From Iodobacter sp. (GTDB lineage: Bacteria > Pseudomonadota > Gammaproteobacteria > Burkholderiales > Chitinibacteraceae): 33,895 nt of DNA. The notes beneath the pieces are model-generated. The model saw only the letters and a list, made by a program, of their open reading frames with translations, made no database searches and was not told where the DNA came from. The position numbers and the translations under genes were made by a program. This document shows positions 14,879 to 22,556 of the stretch, piece after piece; the first letter of the stretch is position 1; the number at the start of each line of letters is the position of its first letter. The stretch covers positions 1-33,895 of the forward strand of contig NZ_JANXSO010000142.1 of NCBI RefSeq assembly GCF_025352645.1, given 5' to 3'.

Positions 14879-17402
14879 TCGCTTCTCTGGTCTTTAGCCC
14901 AGCCTCTAGCTTAGCCATTGCTGCCGCAAAGTGCGCGCCAGTTTGAAAGCGGGTTGTTTCATCTTTTTGTAAGGCTTTCATAATAATGGCGGCCAACATG
15001 GGGGGTAATTTGGGGTTTAAAAGCCGAGGGTCTTGCGGCGTATCGTTGGCGATCTTATACATCAGCTCCGCCATCGATTCACCGGTAAAAGGCAGGCTGC
15101 CGGTGCTGAGCTGGTAAAGCATCACCCCGAGTGAAAACAAATCTGAACGGCCATCAATTTTCTTGCCTGATAATTGTTCTGGCGACATATATGACGGCGT
15201 GCCCAGCACCATGCCGGTGCGAGTTTTGCTGGAGTCGGTAATGCGTGCAATCCCAAAGTCAGTAACTTTCACTATTTTTTCGTTTGGCTCATACATAATA
15301 TTTGCGGGTTTGATATCCCTGTGAACCACGTGCTGACCATGGGCGTATTGTAAGGCTTCTGCAACTTGCCTGACGATGCTAATGCATTCTAGCAAAGGTA
15401 AGAGTTGTGTCGGCTTGGTATAAGCCAGCAAATCTTTGCCTTTGAGAAACTCCATGGCGATATAACAAAGATCGTGTTCTTCTCCTGCATCAAAAATGGT
15501 AACAATATTGGGGTGATTGAGCCGCCCAGCGGTTTCGGCCTCTCTAAAAAAACGCTGCCTTGCATCATCCAACTGATCTGCTTCAAACTCTTGCGATAGC
15601 GACATGGTTTTAATCGCCACATCGCGGCCAATTTTAGGATCTTTGCCAAGATAGACAATCCCCATTGCCCCCTTGCCTAATTCTTTTTCTACTTGATAAC
15701 GGCCCAACATTGGCTTTTCGATGCTGCCATCAGTGAGCAGCATGCTGCCGTTTACCCCGCCGCCAGAGCCGCCCAAGATAACCGTTTCTGACATTTGATG
15801 CGCGCGTTTTAATTTGGCTTCTAGATCGCGGTATTTGGGATTATGCCCAGCCATATATTGGTAAACCGCTTCGGCTTTATTGAACTGGCGTTTTCTTTCA
15901 AAATCTAGTGCTAGATTATATAAAACGCCCATTAAGCCATCGTCCAAAGGCACTTTAGATAGCTTTTCAAAGGCCATATCGAGCTGCCCTTGGCCTTGAA
16001 AAGCCATGCCTAACATACGGTTTGATTCGGCGGATTCTGCGCTGGATTTTTCTTCTTTTTGCTCGCTAATCAGATAGCGCTTGGTTGTCAGCAAGCCATG
16101 CCCTAGCAGCAATAAGCTCGCTGGCCCCATCAGATGAATCCACAGCATTGCTTGCGACATCAACACAAAATGGCTGATGAGCAGCAAACTAAATAAGCCG
16201 CTGGTGAGAATGGCGGCAGCGCCAGCCTTTAGCCTTGGGAGCAGCAGGCAAAGATACAGCGTGATGCACAGCGCAAGCCCCAGCGAGAACAGGCTATTCC
16301 AGCTGGGGGATACATAGTAGTGCTGCTGCAATAGGCTAGAGAGCGTATGCGCCGCAATCATCACCGGCGCTTCGGAGGGCGAGATAGGTGTGACTAAAGA
16401 GGAGCCAATGCCCAACGCCGTTGCGCCTATCATCACAATTTTGCCGCGATATTTTTCTAGCGGAATCTTGCCTGCTTTTACATCATAAAAAGAATCCACA
16501 GGGAAAGCCGCCTTGCCATTGGGGCTAGGATAAAAATAGGGCCGGAATGAGGCGTTGCTGCTGATAGGGAGTTTTACATTGGCTAGCGTGATGGATTCGC
16601 CTAGGTTGAGTTTGATTTGCTTAGGCGATAAATTGAGTATTTTAGCCGCAGCCACTAAGGGGAAGGTTGGATAGATTTGATCAAAATAACGCACTGCCAA
16701 GGGAATACTACGCACCACACCATCATCATCGGGCGTGATGTTTTCGCTGCCTACCCCAGCCGCGCTTTCAGCGAGTTTACTTAAAGGCTGAGTCGCCCCT
16801 TTGGCCGACATAGGCCAGCCATTAGCCGGATTGCCGCTGGCTTCTAGCTCCCATTTTTTTACTGCTGGCAGGAGCGGTTTATCTGGCTCGCCTTGAGCCT
16901 CGCCCAGCTCAAACAGCATCGGCAAAATCACATTGCCTGCATTGGCTACGCTAAGGCTAAGCTGCTGATCCACATTGAGCTTGCTCAGTGCTTCTTTAAA
17001 CACTGAGCCCATGGCCGCCCACGTTACGCTATCGGGCGCGCTGGCATCTTCTTTATAAAGGCGATGCAGCTTTTCGATATAGGCAAGGCCTTTATCTTGC
17101 TGTGGCTCGGTAAAGAACACGCTGGTGGCAATCACTTTGGCCCCCGCACCGGCCAGCTTATCAATCAACTCGGCATGAATCTCCCGCGACCACGGCCAGC
17201 GGCCGATATTGTCGATACTGGTTTGATCGATGGCAATCACCGCAATCCGCTCATCTATATTACGGGCAGTCAGCCGCACTCCCGCATCGTAAGCACGCTG
17301 CTCTAGGCTGGAAATCAGCGAGGTAAACAGTAAGGTCGCCATATACAGCAAAAATACGGCGACACCGATCACCCAGTCTTTCTTCCAAAAGGCCGTTTTC
17401 AT
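14871..17402 (-). CDS. CHASE2-domain serine/threonine protein kinase
   Basis: The 843-residue membrane kinase has an N-terminal helix (about 12-30), a CHASE2 sensor (about 35-370, with RIAVIAIDQTS and IGRWPWSRE), and three helices at about 375-455. A helical linker with TPR-like spacing (about 470-540, FNKAEAVYQYMAGHNP) leads to a C-terminal Hanks kinase domain (about 568-835). Kinase motifs are complete: ELGKGAMGIVYLG glycine loop, VAIK lysine, HRDIKPAN (about 694), DFGIARI (about 714) and SYMSPEQ. It is the first gene of the signalling operon. Its CHASE2-three-helix front matches that of the adenylate cyclase gene four positions along, as if one sensor had been fitted with two outputs. The end (TREANA) lies inside the triplicated junction. 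The start ATG 17402 has no strong ribosome binding site. Confidence 0.94.
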   Translation of the reverse strand: MKTAFWKKDWVIGVAVFLLYMATLLFTSLISSLEQRAYDAGVRLTARNIDERIAVIAIDQTSIDNIGRWPWSREIHAELIDKLAGAGAKVIATSVFFTEPQQDKGLAYIEKLHRLYKEDASAPDSVTWAAMGSVFKEALSKLNVDQQLSLSVANAGNVILPMLFELGEAQGEPDKPLLPAVKKWELEASGNPANGWPMSAKGATQPLSKLAESAAGVGSENITPDDDGVVRSIPLAVRYFDQIYPTFPLVAAAKILNLSPKQIKLNLGESITLANVKLPISSNASFRPYFYPSPNGKAAFPVDSFYDVKAGKIPLEKYRGKIVMIGATALGIGSSLVTPISPSEAPVMIAAHTLSSLLQQHYYVSPSWNSLFSLGLALCITLYLCLLLPRLKAGAAAILTSGLFSLLLISHFVLMSQAMLWIHLMGPASLLLLGHGLLTTKRYLISEQKEEKSSAESAESNRMLGMAFQGQGQLDMAFEKLSKVPLDDGLMGVLYNLALDFERKRQFNKAEAVYQYMAGHNPKYRDLEAKLKRAHQMSETVILGGSGGGVNGSMLLTDGSIEKPMLGRYQVEKELGKGAMGIVYLGKDPKIGRDVAIKTMSLSQEFEADQLDDARQRFFREAETAGRLNHPNIVTIFDAGEEHDLCYIAMEFLKGKDLLAYTKPTQLLPLLECISIVRQVAEALQYAHGQHVVHRDIKPANIMYEPNEKIVKVTDFGIARITDSSKTRTGMVLGTPSYMSPEQLSGKKIDGRSDLFSLGVMLYQLSTGSLPFTGESMAELMYKIANDTPQDPRLLNPKLPPMLAAIIMKALQKDETTRFQTGAHFAAAMAKLEAGLKTREANA

Positions 17403-17516
17403 TGTGGAATTAATACAGAAGTGGACATGCTGGATCTGCGTAGGCTGTCGATATCCTTTTCAATTTAGTAGAAGAAGTATCATCTTGCTTTCTCTTGGCG
17501 AAGAAATTTGCAAGCC

Positions 17517-17546
17517 AAAAAAAAGCAAGCCACGTGGCTTGCTTTT
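17517..17546 (-). terminator. Intrinsic terminator after panC
   Basis: A 26-bp perfect palindrome at 17521-17546, with core GCAAGCCACGTGGCTTGC, is followed on the minus strand by a run of eight T residues. It lies 38 bp beyond the panC stop. Because the stem is flanked by T's on the plus side as well, weak bidirectional action is possible. It separates the pantothenate genes from the signalling operon. Confidence 0.85.
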
Positions 17547-17584
17547 AAAAAGACGTTGTTTTTAGCTGCGCTTAGCGTTGCTGT

Positions 17585-18424
17585 TTACAGTGCAATTTCA
17601 ATATTATCAATTAAGCGGGTATGGCCTAGGCGGGCGGCAATAAGGATCACGAGCTGGTGATCGCTAACGGCTGCAGGCTTCAAACTGAGGGCGTTGCGCA
17701 TTTCTACGTAATCAACGTTAACCCAACCCCGCGCGAGCAAGTCGCTTGTTGTTTCTGCGCTGAGACGCTCGTAATCGCGATCGCCTGCTTCAATGGCGGC
17801 TTTCATGCGGCTGAGGTGATAGTAGATGCGTGTGGCTTCTAGCTTATGCTCGGCAGAAAGGTAGCCGTTTCTGGATGACAGTGCTAAGCCGTCGCTGGCG
17901 CGGCCTGTATCGACAGCTACAATTCTAACGGCTTGGTTTAAGTCTTCCACCATGCTTTTAATCACAAATAGCTGCTGGTAATCTTTTTTGCCAAAGCACG
18001 CCACATTCGGCTGCACAATATTGAAGAGCTTGCTTACTACCGTGGCTACACCACGGAAATGCCCCGGGCGGAATGCGCCGCATAGCTCATCTTGTATTGC
18101 GGGTGGCTCAACTTGATACTGCTGAATCACCTTGGGATAGAGCACTTTTTCATCGGGGGCAAAGATCACATCCACGCCACCTTGGGCGGCAATCAGTGCC
18201 GCATCTTGCTCTAAGGTGCGCGGGTAGACTTCAAAATCTTCGCCCTGACCAAATTGCAGGCGGTTCACAAAGATGCTGACCACAATATGCTCAGCCTCTG
18301 CACGCGCCGCATCAATCAAGGTCATGTGTCCGGCGTGTAGATTGCCCATGGTTGGCACAAAAGCTACGCTGCCAACGGTGGCACGCCAAGCGCGCAGTTC
18401 TTCAATGCTATGGATGATTTTCAT
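17585..18424 (-). CDS. panC: Pantothenate synthetase
   Basis: PanC joins pantoate and beta-alanine using ATP, the last step of pantothenate (vitamin B5) synthesis, in the cytosol. The 279-residue protein has the expected length and the nucleotidyltransferase motifs [10 protein letters not shown] at residues 24-33, GKKDYQQL at about 145-152 and SSRNGYLS at about 183-190. One family position differs: FVNRLQF replaces the usual FVNPxQF, and the pocket stretch GQGEDF is close to standard. It is the last gene after pcnB, folK and panB, a common betaproteobacterial order, and is followed by a strong terminator. A CGTAGGG hairpin occupies the gap to panB. Confidence 0.97.
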   Translation of the reverse strand: MKIIHSIEELRAWRATVGSVAFVPTMGNLHAGHMTLIDAARAEAEHIVVSIFVNRLQFGQGEDFEVYPRTLEQDAALIAAQGGVDVIFAPDEKVLYPKVIQQYQVEPPAIQDELCGAFRPGHFRGVATVVSKLFNIVQPNVACFGKKDYQQLFVIKSMVEDLNQAVRIVAVDTGRASDGLALSSRNGYLSAEHKLEATRIYYHLSRMKAAIEAGDRDYERLSAETTSDLLARGWVNVDYVEMRNALSLKPAAVSDHQLVILIAARLGHTRLIDNIEIAL

Positions 18425-18450
18425 AAATAACCGTGGTTAGAAATACAGAA

Positions 18451-18511
18451 CGTAGGGCGGGTGCAGCCCGCGAGTAATGCTGAAAAATACGCGGGTTTCA
18501 CCCGCCCTACG
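18451..18511. repeat. CGTAGGG-type inverted repeat between panB and panC
   Basis: Perfect 13-bp arms CGTAGGGCGGGTG (18451-18463) and its complement (18499-18511) enclose an inner CCCGCG/CGCGGG pairing. This is the same class as the repeats at 1244-1324 and 23844-23870. Lying between panB and panC, it could stabilise or attenuate the transcript, but no T run follows either arm. Confidence 0.8.
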
Positions 18512-18528
18512 TGTAGAGTGACAGGTGC

Positions 18529-19320
18529 TTAAAAGCTATGTTCGTCCGCCGGAAAGCTCATGGCTTTGACCGCTTTCACATAGGCCTCTACCGCAGCTTG
18601 AATACTGTGGCTGCCTGCCATAAAGTTTTTGACAAAGCGGGCTTTTTTGCCTGGGTATACGGCCAGCATATCGTGTAAGACCAGTACCTGGCCGTCCACA
18701 TCGACACCTGCACCAATACCGATGGTTGGAACGATTAGCGCCTCGGTCACGGCTTTGGCAACGTGGGCAGGCACCATTTCCATCAGTACCAGCGCAGCGC
18801 CTGCGGCTTGGTGGGCAAGGGCATCGCGTTTAAGTACTTCGGCATCAAATTCGCTTTTACCTTGTACCTTATAACCGCCGTAGACATTCACTGATTGCGG
18901 TTGTAGGCCAATATGGGTGCAAACAGGGATGCCACGGTTAACCAAGAAATCCACGGTTTCGGCCATAATCATGCCGCCTTCTAGCTTCACCATTTCAGCA
19001 CCCGCAGCCATCAATTTGGCGGCGCTGGCATAGGCTTGCTGTGGGGATACTTGATAGCTACCAAAGGGCAAGTCAGCCAAAACTAAGGCATCTTTACTGC
19101 CACGCGCTACACAGCGGGTGTGGTAAACCATATCTTCTAGGCTAACAGGCAGGGTAGAGCTGTGCCCTTGAATAACGTTGCCGAGTGAATCGCCAACCAA
19201 GAGAATTTCTACCCCAGCATCGTCTAAAAGCGTAGCAAAGCTGGCGTCATAACAAGTGAGCATGGTGATTTTTTGCCCAGCTTGCTTCATATTCTGCAAG
19301 GTACTAACGGTGGTTTTCAT
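18529..19320 (-). CDS. panB: 3-methyl-2-oxobutanoate hydroxymethyltransferase
   Basis: PanB transfers a hydroxymethyl group from 5,10-methylene-tetrahydrofolate to 2-oxoisovalerate, giving ketopantoate for pantothenate synthesis. The 263-residue sequence has the metal-binding aspartates D44 (LVGDSLG) and D83 (ADLPFGSY), E114 in KLEGG, H136 in THIGLQPQS, and the catalytic E181 in EMVP, all at the positions known for the family. It lies 51 bp after folK, and panC follows. Pairing a folate-dependent enzyme with folK in one cluster makes metabolic sense. No clear ribosome binding site precedes the ATG, but start and length match the family. Confidence 0.97.
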   Translation of the reverse strand: MKTTVSTLQNMKQAGQKITMLTCYDASFATLLDDAGVEILLVGDSLGNVIQGHSSTLPVSLEDMVYHTRCVARGSKDALVLADLPFGSYQVSPQQAYASAAKLMAAGAEMVKLEGGMIMAETVDFLVNRGIPVCTHIGLQPQSVNVYGGYKVQGKSEFDAEVLKRDALAHQAAGAALVLMEMVPAHVAKAVTEALIVPTIGIGAGVDVDGQVLVLHDMLAVYPGKKARFVKNFMAGSHSIQAAVEAYVKAVKAMSFPADEHSF

Positions 19321-19371
19321 GGTATTGGATGGTCCATGGGAGTTTGGCGTTGATGACGCAATGCAGCAAGT

Positions 19372-19872
19372 CTACCCCAGTGGCTTACTCTCTGTAAGTA
19401 CGAAAAGTTGTTGATCAGCAAGCAGAGCTAAAAAATCGGCCGCTGGGCCAAGTCCGCTAATGCGGATATCAGGGGCAATTTCTAATAATGGCCGTAAGAC
19501 AAAGGCGCGTTGATGCATGCGTGGATGCGGCACAATCAGGTGATCTTGCACAATGCAGGCGTTGCCGTAGAGCAGTAAATCCAGATCTAGCGTGCGGGGC
19601 GCGTCTTGAAAAGTGCGTTGCCGCCCGCATTGCGCTTCAATTTCTAGCAGGCAGTACAGTAGTTGTGCGGCACTTAGGCTGGTTTCAAGCTTAGCAACGG
19701 CGTTGATAAAGTCAGGCTGGTCGGTGTAACCAACGGCTTTGCTGCTATAAAAGCTAGATTGCAGTAGCAGCTGGCTATCAGGCAAGGCGGCGATTAGGGC
19801 CAAGGCTTCTTGCAGCTGTTTGACTGGGTTGCCAAGATTGGCACCGAGAGCTACAAAAGCGATCGTACTCAT
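19372..19872 (-). CDS. folK: 2-amino-4-hydroxy-6-hydroxymethyldihydropteridine pyrophosphokinase (HPPK)
   Basis: FolK transfers pyrophosphate from ATP to the pterin alcohol in folate synthesis. The 166-residue protein has GANLG at residues 10-14, the Mg-binding RTLDLDLL motif (D96, D98) and HPRMHQRAFVL (116-126), the standard HPPK pattern and length. GGATA lies a few bases before the ATG. Between pcnB and this gene is a 127-bp spacer dominated by a nested hairpin that could reduce read-through from pcnB. Gene order pcnB-folK-panB-panC is widely conserved in proteobacteria. Confidence 0.96.
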   Translation of the reverse strand: MSTIAFVALGANLGNPVKQLQEALALIAALPDSQLLLQSSFYSSKAVGYTDQPDFINAVAKLETSLSAAQLLYCLLEIEAQCGRQRTFQDAPRTLDLDLLLYGNACIVQDHLIVPHPRMHQRAFVLRPLLEIAPDIRISGLGPAADFLALLADQQLFVLTESKPLG

Positions 19873-19883
19873 TAGGTATCCGT

Positions 19884-19980
19884 AAAAAAATAAAACCCCA
19901 ATCTTGTACCACCGCGTTGAGATGAATAGGGCGTTTTATAACAAACGCGCGTCAACGCTGTGATTAAAGAGTGGGGCTTT
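19884..19980 (-). terminator. Three-tier nested hairpin with T tract between pcnB and folK
   Basis: The outer stem pairs 19892-19905 with 19967-19980 (12 of 14 pairs, CCCC/GGGG core). A middle stem pairs GCGTTGA (19914-19920) with TCAACGC (19952-19958). An inner stem pairs GCGTTT (19931-19936) with AAACGC (19943-19948). On the minus strand the outer stem is followed by TTTTATTTTTTT. It may terminate pcnB transcripts or act as an attenuator ahead of folK-panB-panC. Confidence 0.6.
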
Positions 19981-19999
19981 TGCTTGGTTTTAGAAAGCT

Positions 20000-21325
20000 T
20001 TATTCGGCCTTAGGGCCGGTCGGCTTACGGCGGCGGCGTTTACGCGCTGCGGTGCTGCTGGTGGCTGCAGGCTTGCCGTTATCGGCTGCTGCCGTCATCA
20101 GGGCCATGCGCTCATCTTCGCTGGCGTTTTGAAAACGTGTCCACCAATCACCCAGTGATTGTTCTACCATGCCGCACTCAACACGCAGCATCAGAAAATC
20201 ATAAGCGGCTCTAAAGCGTTGCTGTTCCATCAAGCGCCACGGACGCGTACCCGTGCGTTGTTCGAAGCGCGGTTGCAATAGCCAGATTTCTTTCATGGCT
20301 GCGCCGTAGCGATTCGGAATCGCCATACGCTTTTGCACCTTGTCTTCCACGGTATTCATGGCTTCAACTAAGGCTGGCACGGGATATTCGCCTGCGGCTT
20401 GGCGTTTAATCCAATCGGCTTCTACCTCGTGCCATAGCAACGCTGCAAACAAGAATCCGGCTGAAACAGGTTTGTCTTCGTTCAGGCGCTGATCGGTGTT
20501 TTCTAGCGCGATACGCAAGAATTTAGTGGTTTCAGGCTTGGAAAGCAGCTTATCTAAGAGCGGGAACAGCAGCTTATGCAGGCCGTTTTCACGCAGCGCC
20601 ATCAAGCAAGCCCAAGCGCTACCCGATAACAGCAGCTTCATCATTTCATCAAATAAACGCGCTTGCGGGATGTTTTCTAGCAGCTTAGCGTGAACCAGAA
20701 TCGGTGTTTTAGTCGCCGGTGCAATGGTGAGGCCCAGCTTGGCGGAGAGGCGAATCGCGCGCAGCATGCGTACCGGATCTTCGCGGTAGCGCAAATCTGG
20801 ATCACCAATCATGGTGAGGCGTTTGTTTTCTAGATCGGCCACACCGTGGTGGAAATCTAAAATTTCTTCGCTGCGCGGGTCGTAATACAGCGCATTGACG
20901 GTGAAATCACGTCGGGATGCGTCTTCTTCAATATTGCCGTAGGCATTGTCACGCAGAATGCGGCCAGAAGCATCGGTCGGGGCTTCGCTGGCACCGCGAA
21001 AGGTGGTGACTTCGATGATTTCCTCACCAAAAGGCACATGCACAATGCGAAAGCGGCGGCCAATAATGCGCGAGCGATGAAACACATGGCGCACCTGTTC
21101 TGGCGTGGCGCTGGTGGCAACGTCAAAATCTTTGGGTGATTTTTCCAGCATCAAGTCGCGTACTGCGCCGCCTACGATGTAGGCTTCAAAGCCAGCATCT
21201 TGCAGACGGTCACACACTTTAAGTGCGCCAGAATGAAGTTGGTCACGGCGAATGCCGTAGTGTTTTGCGTGAAGCACACGTTTGCCTGGGCGGCGTAAAA
21301 CTTTGCCGATCAATTTACGAATCAT
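20000..21325 (-). CDS. pcnB: Poly(A) polymerase I
   Basis: PcnB adds 3' poly(A) tails to RNA, promoting decay. The 441-residue protein has the class II nucleotidyltransferase head: GGAVRD at residues 52-57, the DFD metal aspartates at 66-68 (SPKDFDVAT), and RRFRIVHV following. Helical necks and body follow, and a highly basic tail (about 415-441, AARKRRRRKPTGPK) is typical of PcnB and absent from CCA-adding enzymes. The start at 21325 is supported by family alignment (MIRKLIGKVLRR, the usual basic N-terminus). A perfect -10 sequence lies about 40 bp upstream. Confidence 0.95.
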   Translation of the reverse strand: MIRKLIGKVLRRPGKRVLHAKHYGIRRDQLHSGALKVCDRLQDAGFEAYIVGGAVRDLMLEKSPKDFDVATSATPEQVRHVFHRSRIIGRRFRIVHVPFGEEIIEVTTFRGASEAPTDASGRILRDNAYGNIEEDASRRDFTVNALYYDPRSEEILDFHHGVADLENKRLTMIGDPDLRYREDPVRMLRAIRLSAKLGLTIAPATKTPILVHAKLLENIPQARLFDEMMKLLLSGSAWACLMALRENGLHKLLFPLLDKLLSKPETTKFLRIALENTDQRLNEDKPVSAGFLFAALLWHEVEADWIKRQAAGEYPVPALVEAMNTVEDKVQKRMAIPNRYGAAMKEIWLLQPRFEQRTGTRPWRLMEQQRFRAAYDFLMLRVECGMVEQSLGDWWTRFQNASEDERMALMTAAADNGKPAATSSTAARKRRRRKPTGPKAE

Positions 21326-21366
21326 CTTTGAACCAAGTAAGTGCGAATTGCGAAGCGTCCGGCGGC

Positions 21367-21372
21367 ATTATA
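21367..21372 (-). promoter_or_regulatory. Probable pcnB promoter -10 box
   Basis: On the minus strand a perfect TATAAT lies at 21372-21367, giving a leader of roughly 35 bases before the pcnB ATG at 21325. No good -35 match is present at the standard spacing, so this is a tentative sigma-70-type call. Confidence 0.4.
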
Positions 21373-21533
21373 CAGACCTTAGCCCCGATGTCTGATAAAG
21401 CCGTTGGCAATTGTTTTGTGGGCGCTGCTTTTGCCTCTACTGCTACGCCGATTTTGGTCTGATCTGTAGCTGTTACTTATTTAATAAATGCTGCATGCTA
21501 GTGCAAGTTATTTGTAAACAAACAGAGTGAACC

Positions 21534-22361
21534 ATGCCTACTTATTCATACCGCGTAGTGAATGTCTTTGCTGAGAATTTTTTTTCGGGCAATCAGCTTG
21601 CCGTGTTTACCGATGCCACGGGGCTGGACGATGCCACGATGCAATTATTGGCGGCGCAGCTTAACTTATCTGAAACCACCTTTGTTTTTCCATCGAAGGT
21701 GGCCAGTGCCACAGTGAGAATCTTTACCCCGACTAATGAAATTGCCTTTGCTGGCCATCCTAGCTTAGGCACGGCTGCGGTGATTCGTGACGGGCGGGCT
21801 AATGTTTCTTTAGAGTTAAAGGCAGGGATTATTCCGCTACGTTTCCATGGCGATGTGGTCACTTTAACGGCGAACTTGGCCGAGCACCGTGCTGGCCCAT
21901 CATCTGCTGATCTGGCAAGTACATTGGGTTTGCCCTTAAGCGCATTTGCAGAGGCCGCTCAATTGGTGGATAACGGCACCGAGCAGTTGATTGTGCCTTT
22001 AAATAGCGTTGATGATGTAAGGGCATGCCAGCCCGATGCAAAGCGTTTGAGTGATTTGGTGCAGCAAGGCCGCAATCGTGATGGCACCTTGGTGTGGGCT
22101 TGGCAAAATGATGAAATCATCGCCCGTTATTTTTGGTCGAAGCACGGGCAGATCATGGAAGACAACGGCACTGGCTCGGCCTGCGCTAATTTGGGGGCTT
22201 ATTTACTTAAGCAAGGCGTACAGCTGCCCTTTGCGGCAACCATGATTCAGGGGCATACAGCGGGCCGATTAGCGCACTTACATTTGAGTATTACAGCAGA
22301 TCGCCAAGTAGAAGTCGGTGGGCGGGTGGTGAATATCGGGCGAGGGGAGTTTGATCTTTAG
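21534..22361 (+). CDS. PhzF-family isomerase/epimerase
   Basis: The 275-residue protein has the PhzF fold markers: RVVNVFAENFFSGNQLAVF at the N-terminus, the catalytic glutamate in LSETTFV (about residue 46), FAGHPSLGTA (about 77) and DNGTGSACANLG (about 215). Members include phenazine biosynthesis PhzF and many uncharacterised YddE-like proteins. No phenazine genes are near, so a general isomerase role is likelier than antibiotic synthesis. It is divergent from pcnB, single in its transcription unit, and followed by a 12-bp stem hairpin. Family is sure; reaction is unknown. Confidence 0.9.
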   Translation: MPTYSYRVVNVFAENFFSGNQLAVFTDATGLDDATMQLLAAQLNLSETTFVFPSKVASATVRIFTPTNEIAFAGHPSLGTAAVIRDGRANVSLELKAGIIPLRFHGDVVTLTANLAEHRAGPSSADLASTLGLPLSAFAEAAQLVDNGTEQLIVPLNSVDDVRACQPDAKRLSDLVQQGRNRDGTLVWAWQNDEIIARYFWSKHGQIMEDNGTGSACANLGAYLLKQGVQLPFAATMIQGHTAGRLAHLHLSITADRQVEVGGRVVNIGRGEFDL

Positions 22362-22394
22362 CCCGCTTTTGCACCTCTAGCCTTACTTACAATA

Positions 22395-22424
22395 TAGGCA
22401 TGAAATACGGGAATTTCATGCCTA
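22395..22424. repeat. Perfect 12-bp stem hairpin downstream of the PhzF-family gene
   Basis: TAGGCATGAAAT at 22395-22406 pairs perfectly with 22413-22424 around a six-base loop. No T run follows, so a classical terminator is not supported. Read on the minus strand it begins CGTAGG, resembling the CGTAGGG hairpin family only loosely. Confidence 0.55.
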
Positions 22425-22483
22425 CGTAATTGCCAGTACAAAGATTGGCAAATTATTACCTGAAAGATCAAAGCATAATCTGC

Positions 22484-22521
22484 AAGGCAGGCAGTTATCA
22501 GCCGCTGCTTGCCTTTATAAT
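22484..22521 (+). promoter_or_regulatory. dacC promoter with overlapping inverted repeat
   Basis: A perfect TATAAT (22516-22521) lies 35 bp before the dacC ATG. TTATCA at 22495-22500 is a possible -35 at a short 15-bp spacing. An inverted repeat AAGGCAGGCAG (22484-22494) / CTGCTTGCCTT (22505-22515), 10 of 11 paired, straddles the -35 and spacer, a position where a repressor could act. Confidence 0.45.
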
Positions 22522-22556
22522 CTTATTTTTCTAAGCCTTGATAGAAATCGCCCGCC

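Noticed and set aside
13059-17402. Kinase, phosphatase and FHA genes as part of a type VI secretion system (PpkA/PppA/Fha)
   Set aside because: No structural type VI genes are in the window; the kinase carries CHASE2, which is not typical of PpkA, and the cluster continues into cyclase and HD-GYP genes.
21534-22361. Phenazine biosynthesis locus suggested by the PhzF-family gene
   Set aside because: No other phz genes are near; PhzF-family members are widespread in organisms that make no phenazines.
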